Assembly (NCBI GenBank): GCA_016302985.1
Contig: JAEDMN010000136.1
Coordinates: 1-8,770, forward strand
Source: Kiritimatiellia bacterium
GTDB lineage: Bacteria; Verrucomicrobiota; Kiritimatiellia; RFP12; UBA1067
Length of the DNA stretch: 8,770 bases
Direction of reading: 5' to 3'
The notes under the pieces are model-generated. The model saw only the letters and a list, made by a program, of their open reading frames with translations, did not search any database and was not told the DNA's origin. Positions 5,748-8,770 of this stretch are shown here, one piece after another. Made by a program: the position numbers and the translations under genes. Every line of letters starts with the position of its first letter. Positions within the stretch are counted from its first letter, which is position 1.

Positions 5748-7952
5748 ATGTGGACGAAGCGGATTCTGGCCCTGGGCGCGGCGGCGGCCGTGTTGGCGGG
5801 CTGTCTGACGGAGATGGCGGACGCGCCGAACACGCTGTACGTGTCGCCGGACGCGGGGGCGGTGCGGGATGGTTCGCGCCGCCGTCCCTTTGCGACGCCG
5901 CAGGAGGCCCAGCGGGCGCTGCGCGGGATCCTCGCGACGAACCGCGCGCCGTGGACGGTCGAGCTGGCCGCGGGCGACTACCCCGTCGCCGAACCGCTCG
6001 TCTTCACGCCGGCGGACTCCGGGACGCCGGATGCGACGGTCACCTGGAAGGGCCCGGCGCAGGGCGTCGCGCGGATCGCGGGCGCGCGGACGCTGAAGGG
6101 CTGGCGCGTGCGGCCCGACGGACGCTGGGAGACCGACGTGCCGACGGGCGCGGACGGGAAGCGCCTCTGGTTCGAGCAGCTCTTCGTGAACGGCGTCCGC
6201 GCACCGCGGGCGCGTCATCCGAACGCGGGCTTCCTCACGCCCGCGTCGGTGAAGGAGACCGTCGTCTCGAACGCCGCCGGCAAGGCCCTGTACGCCGTGC
6301 ATGGGCTGGCGGCGCGGCCGGGCGACCTCGCGGCGCTCGCGGGCACCGACCCGTCGGCCTGGAAGTGGGCGCATCTCGTCGTGCACCACAACTGGGACTC
6401 GACGCGCCGGATCGTCGCCGGGTTCGACGTCGGGACGGAGATGTTCCGCACGCAGGGCGAGCCCTGGAAGAAGTGGAACCCCTGGCGCACGAATTCGCTC
6501 TACTACGTCGAGAACGTGCCGGCGGCGCTCGACGCGCCGGGCGAGTGGCTCTACGACGGCGAGGCGGGGAAGGTCGTCTACATCCCGCGCGCGGGGGAGC
6601 GTCCGGAAACGGCGGACGTCCGCTTCCCCGTGCCGGGGCTGAAGCAGCTCGTCGTCTTCGCGGGCGAACCCGCGAAGGCCGCCTTCGTGCACGACCTCGT
6701 CTTCGAGAACCTCGCGTTCGCGTTCACGGACTCGCCGCGGCGCCCGCAGTTCCTGCGCGGCGCGGCACTGCCGAAGGAGGTGACGGGCGACGTGGGCGCG
6801 CCGGGACCGAGCCAGTGGCCGCCGAACCAGGCCTCCGCGCACACCGAGGCCGCGATCGTGGCGGACGGGGCGCACCGGGTCGCCTTCCGCGACTGCGCGC
6901 TCGCGCACACGGGCGAGTACGGGCTCTGGCTGCGCGAAGGGTGCGTCTCGAACCGCCTCGAACGCTGCGCGCTCGAGGATCTCGGCGCGGGCGGGATCCG
7001 CATCGGCACGCCCGGCGCCACGCAGAAGGTCGGGAAGGGCGAACGCGTGACGCGGCTCGCCAACGGGCGCGGCACGGGATACAACGTCGTCGACAACTGC
7101 ATCGTCTCGCACGGCGGGCGCGTGCATGCGCCGGGCGTCGCCGTCTGGATCGGGTCCTCGCCGTTCAACTCCGTCACGCACTGCGAGATCAGCGACTTCT
7201 ACTACACGGGCGTCTCCATCGGCTGGGTGTGGGGCTACTCGGGCAGCATGGCCCAGGGCAACACGCTTGCGTTCTGCCGCATCCGCAAGATCGGGCAGAA
7301 GGCGCTGGGCGACATGGGCGGACTGTACACGCTCGGCACGAGCTTCGGCACCTGCGTCAGCAACAACGTCATCCACGCCGTCGACTCCTACACCTACGGC
7401 GGCTGGGGCCTCTACCCGGACGAGGGCAGCGAGGGCATCGTACTGGAGAACAACCTCGTGTACGACACGAAGGACGCCTCGTTCCACCAGCACTACGGAC
7501 GGGACAACGTCCTGCGCAACAACATCCTCGCCTTCAGCCGCGAGGGCCAGGTCGCCGTCACGCGCGCGGAGCCGCACCGCTCCCTGACCGCCGAGCGGAA
7601 CGTGATCCTCTGGGACCGCGGCGAGACGTTCACGAAGTACAACGGCACGAAGAGCGAGAAGGCGAAGATCGACTGGAAGGGGAACTTCTGGTGGAAGACG
7701 TCCGGCGAGGCCGTGACCTTCAACGGGAAGACGTTCGCCCAGTGGCAGGCGAAGGGCAACGACGCGGACGGCCTCGTCGCCGACCCGCGCTTCGCCGACC
7801 CCGCGACGCGCGACTTCCGCCTGCCGGCGGACTCCCCCGTGGTGAAGGCCGGCTTCATGCCGTTCGCCCCGTCCGCCGCCGGCGTCTACGGCGACGCCGC
7901 CTGGGTGCGCCGCGCGGACGACACGTGCCCCGAATTCGCCGAACGCCGCTGA
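5748..7952 (+). CDS. Right-handed beta-helix lipoprotein, GH141-like glycoside hydrolase candidate
   Basis: A 734-residue lipoprotein: the signal peptide MWTKRILALGAAAAVLAGC ends in a clear lipobox, LAGC, with lipidated Cys19. The mature N-terminus starts with the LYVSPDAG entry strand (about 30) and a PFATPQEAQRAL helix, typical of polysaccharide-acting parallel beta-helix proteins. QLFVNGVRAPRARHPN (144-159) is a hallmark I associate with GH141-type proteins (alpha-L-fucosidase or xylanase activities). The helix core runs from about 320 to 640, with repeated short strands such as NCIVSHGG, VTHCEISDF and ENNLVYDT. The most conserved-looking block has Asp522 in GDMGGLYTLG, Asp558-Glu559 in GLYPDEGS and His580/His582 in FHQHYG; these acidic residues are the best catalytic candidates, by inference. 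It would act in the periplasm or on the surface on a complex glycan. The SSS transporter 19 bases downstream suggests uptake of its product. The exact substrate cannot be read from sequence; a non-hydrolytic or lyase beta-helix remains possible. Confidence 0.8.
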   Translation: MWTKRILALGAAAAVLAGCLTEMADAPNTLYVSPDAGAVRDGSRRRPFATPQEAQRALRGILATNRAPWTVELAAGDYPVAEPLVFTPADSGTPDATVTWKGPAQGVARIAGARTLKGWRVRPDGRWETDVPTGADGKRLWFEQLFVNGVRAPRARHPNAGFLTPASVKETVVSNAAGKALYAVHGLAARPGDLAALAGTDPSAWKWAHLVVHHNWDSTRRIVAGFDVGTEMFRTQGEPWKKWNPWRTNSLYYVENVPAALDAPGEWLYDGEAGKVVYIPRAGERPETADVRFPVPGLKQLVVFAGEPAKAAFVHDLVFENLAFAFTDSPRRPQFLRGAALPKEVTGDVGAPGPSQWPPNQASAHTEAAIVADGAHRVAFRDCALAHTGEYGLWLREGCVSNRLERCALEDLGAGGIRIGTPGATQKVGKGERVTRLANGRGTGYNVVDNCIVSHGGRVHAPGVAVWIGSSPFNSVTHCEISDFYYTGVSIGWVWGYSGSMAQGNTLAFCRIRKIGQKALGDMGGLYTLGTSFGTCVSNNVIHAVDSYTYGGWGLYPDEGSEGIVLENNLVYDTKDASFHQHYGRDNVLRNNILAFSREGQVAVTRAEPHRSLTAERNVILWDRGETFTKYNGTKSEKAKIDWKGNFWWKTSGEAVTFNGKTFAQWQAKGNDADGLVADPRFADPATRDFRLPADSPVVKAGFMPFAPSAAGVYGDAAWVRRADDTCPEFAERR

Positions 7953-7960
7953 CCCCTCCC

Positions 7961-7965
7961 GGGAG
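7961..7965 (+). promoter_or_regulatory. Ribosome binding site of the symporter gene
   Basis: GGGAG sits 6 bases before the ATG at 7972. It forms the right half of a 10-base palindrome, CTCCCGGGAG (7956-7965), in the 19-base gap between the lipoprotein stop and the symporter start. Pairing with the left half could lower initiation unless ribosomes arriving from the upstream gene open it; this is inference. Confidence 0.5.
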
Positions 7966-7971
7966 CCCGCC

Positions 7972-8770
7972 ATGAAGAGCACCGTCGACCTCGTCATCAT
8001 CGCCCTCTACCTGCTGGGAACCGTCGCCTTCGGCTGCAGCTTCTTCTTCCGGAAGGGGAAGGAGGGGGACGGCGCGAAGGAGTTCATGACGGGCGGCGGG
8101 AAGCTGCCCACCTGGGCGATCGCGCTCTCCGTCTTCGCGACGCACGTCTCGTCCATCTCGTTCCTCGCGCTGCCGGAGGGCGCCTACGCGAGCCACTGGT
8201 GGGGCTGGGTGAACTCGATCACCGTGCCGATCGCGACGCTGGTCGCCGCCGTCTGGTTCGTGCCGTTCTACCGGCGCGCGACGGGCGTGTCGGCCTATTC
8301 CTTCCTCGAGAGCCGGTTCGGCACGTGGGCGCGCGTGTACGCGAGCGCGTGCTTCCTCGTGATGCAGAGCGCGCGGTCGGGCATCATCCTGCTGCTGCTC
8401 GCGATCCTCGTCAACCAGCTGCTCGGCTTCCCGTACGAGGCCGTCATCCTCGTGACGGGCATAGCGACGCTCGTCTACTCGATGATGGGCGGCTTCAAGG
8501 CGGTCGTGTGGGCGGACGCCATCCAGAGCCTGATCCTCATCGGCGGCACCCTCGTCTGCGTCGGCTGTCTGCTGTGGTTCACGCCGGACCTCGCCGGCAA
8601 CGCGCAGGCCGCGTGGCAGGCGGGGAAGATCTCCCTCGGATCGCTGAACCTGGCGGACTGGGGCTCGAACACCTTCTGGGTGCTCTTCCTCTACGGCATC
8701 TGCATCAACCTGCAGAACTTCGGCGTGGACCAGTGCTACACGCAGCGCTACGTGGCGGCGAAGGACGAGA
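7972..8770 (+). CDS. SSS-family sodium/solute symporter (3' end missing)
   Basis: An inner-membrane transporter of the solute:sodium symporter family (SLC5-like), which takes up sugars, sialic acids or other small organic solutes with Na+. The first 266 residues are visible; family members usually run to about 500-600, so roughly half is missing. Membrane segments are seen at about 6-26, 47-67, 80-100, 123-147, 155-172 and 184-205, with another beginning near 230. Family signatures include EFMTGGGKLPTWAIALS (37-53), the FATHVSSISFLALPEGAY stretch (55-72) and GGFKAVVWADAIQS (173-186), where many relatives have T in place of the Ala before the Asp. The start at 7972 is supported by a well-spaced GGGAG and a direct lead into the first membrane helix. 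Position directly after a GH141-like lipoprotein suggests a mono- or disaccharide or sugar-acid substrate, but specificity residues cannot be judged from half a protein. Confidence 0.9.
   Translation, partial: MKSTVDLVIIALYLLGTVAFGCSFFFRKGKEGDGAKEFMTGGGKLPTWAIALSVFATHVSSISFLALPEGAYASHWWGWVNSITVPIATLVAAVWFVPFYRRATGVSAYSFLESRFGTWARVYASACFLVMQSARSGIILLLLAILVNQLLGFPYEAVILVTGIATLVYSMMGGFKAVVWADAIQSLILIGGTLVCVGCLLWFTPDLAGNAQAAWQAGKISLGSLNLADWGSNTFWVLFLYGICINLQNFGVDQCYTQRYVAAKDE

Noticed and set aside
5580..8000. An 806-codon open frame on the minus strand opposite the beta-helix gene
   Set aside because: Same Arg/Val-rich composition without motifs; the plus-strand frame has a lipobox and recognisable family blocks.

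Overview
This is a high-GC bacterial window with five genes, all on the + strand. The first gene is cut by the left edge and the last by the right edge. I see no RNA genes, insertion sequences, CRISPR arrays or origins. The gene content suggests a member of the Planctomycetes-Verrucomicrobia-Lentisphaerae-Kiritimatiellota (PVC) group. The main clues are a hydrazine-synthase-alpha-like PD40/TolB-type protein with two c-type heme motifs, a beta-helix glycoside-hydrolase-like lipoprotein, and an SSS symporter beside it. Kiritimatiellota is my best guess, but this is inferred from protein families and no phylogenetic marker is present.

Layout. Positions 1-1680 hold the 3' part of an aconitate hydratase of the single-chain Aquifex-like type. 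A 250-base gap follows, with two back-to-back GC-rich hairpins, the second being a plausible terminator, and then a T-run plus extended -10 promoter. Positions 1931-4519 encode an exported 862-residue HzsA-like diheme protein. The next gap (4520-4620) again carries two hairpins after the stop codon, then a good promoter (TTGACC, 17-base spacer, TGT-TAACCT) whose predicted transcription start falls almost on the next start codon. Positions 4621-5742 encode an exported coiled-coil protein that I do not recognise. It is tightly linked to a lipoprotein with a right-handed beta-helix resembling GH141 enzymes (5748-7952). After 19 bases comes the start of an SSS-family sodium/solute symporter (7972 to the window end).

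How it fits together. The aconitase is housekeeping carbon metabolism and looks like a separate transcription unit. The HzsA-like protein appears to be transcribed alone. The last three genes look like one operon: an exported helical protein, a surface or periplasmic glycan-cleaving lipoprotein, and a transporter for the released sugar or sugar acid. That would be a small carbohydrate-use locus built around an SSS symporter rather than a SusCD pair. The least explained items are the coiled-coil protein, the job of the HzsA-like protein outside anammox metabolism, and the possibly leaderless transcript of the three-gene operon.
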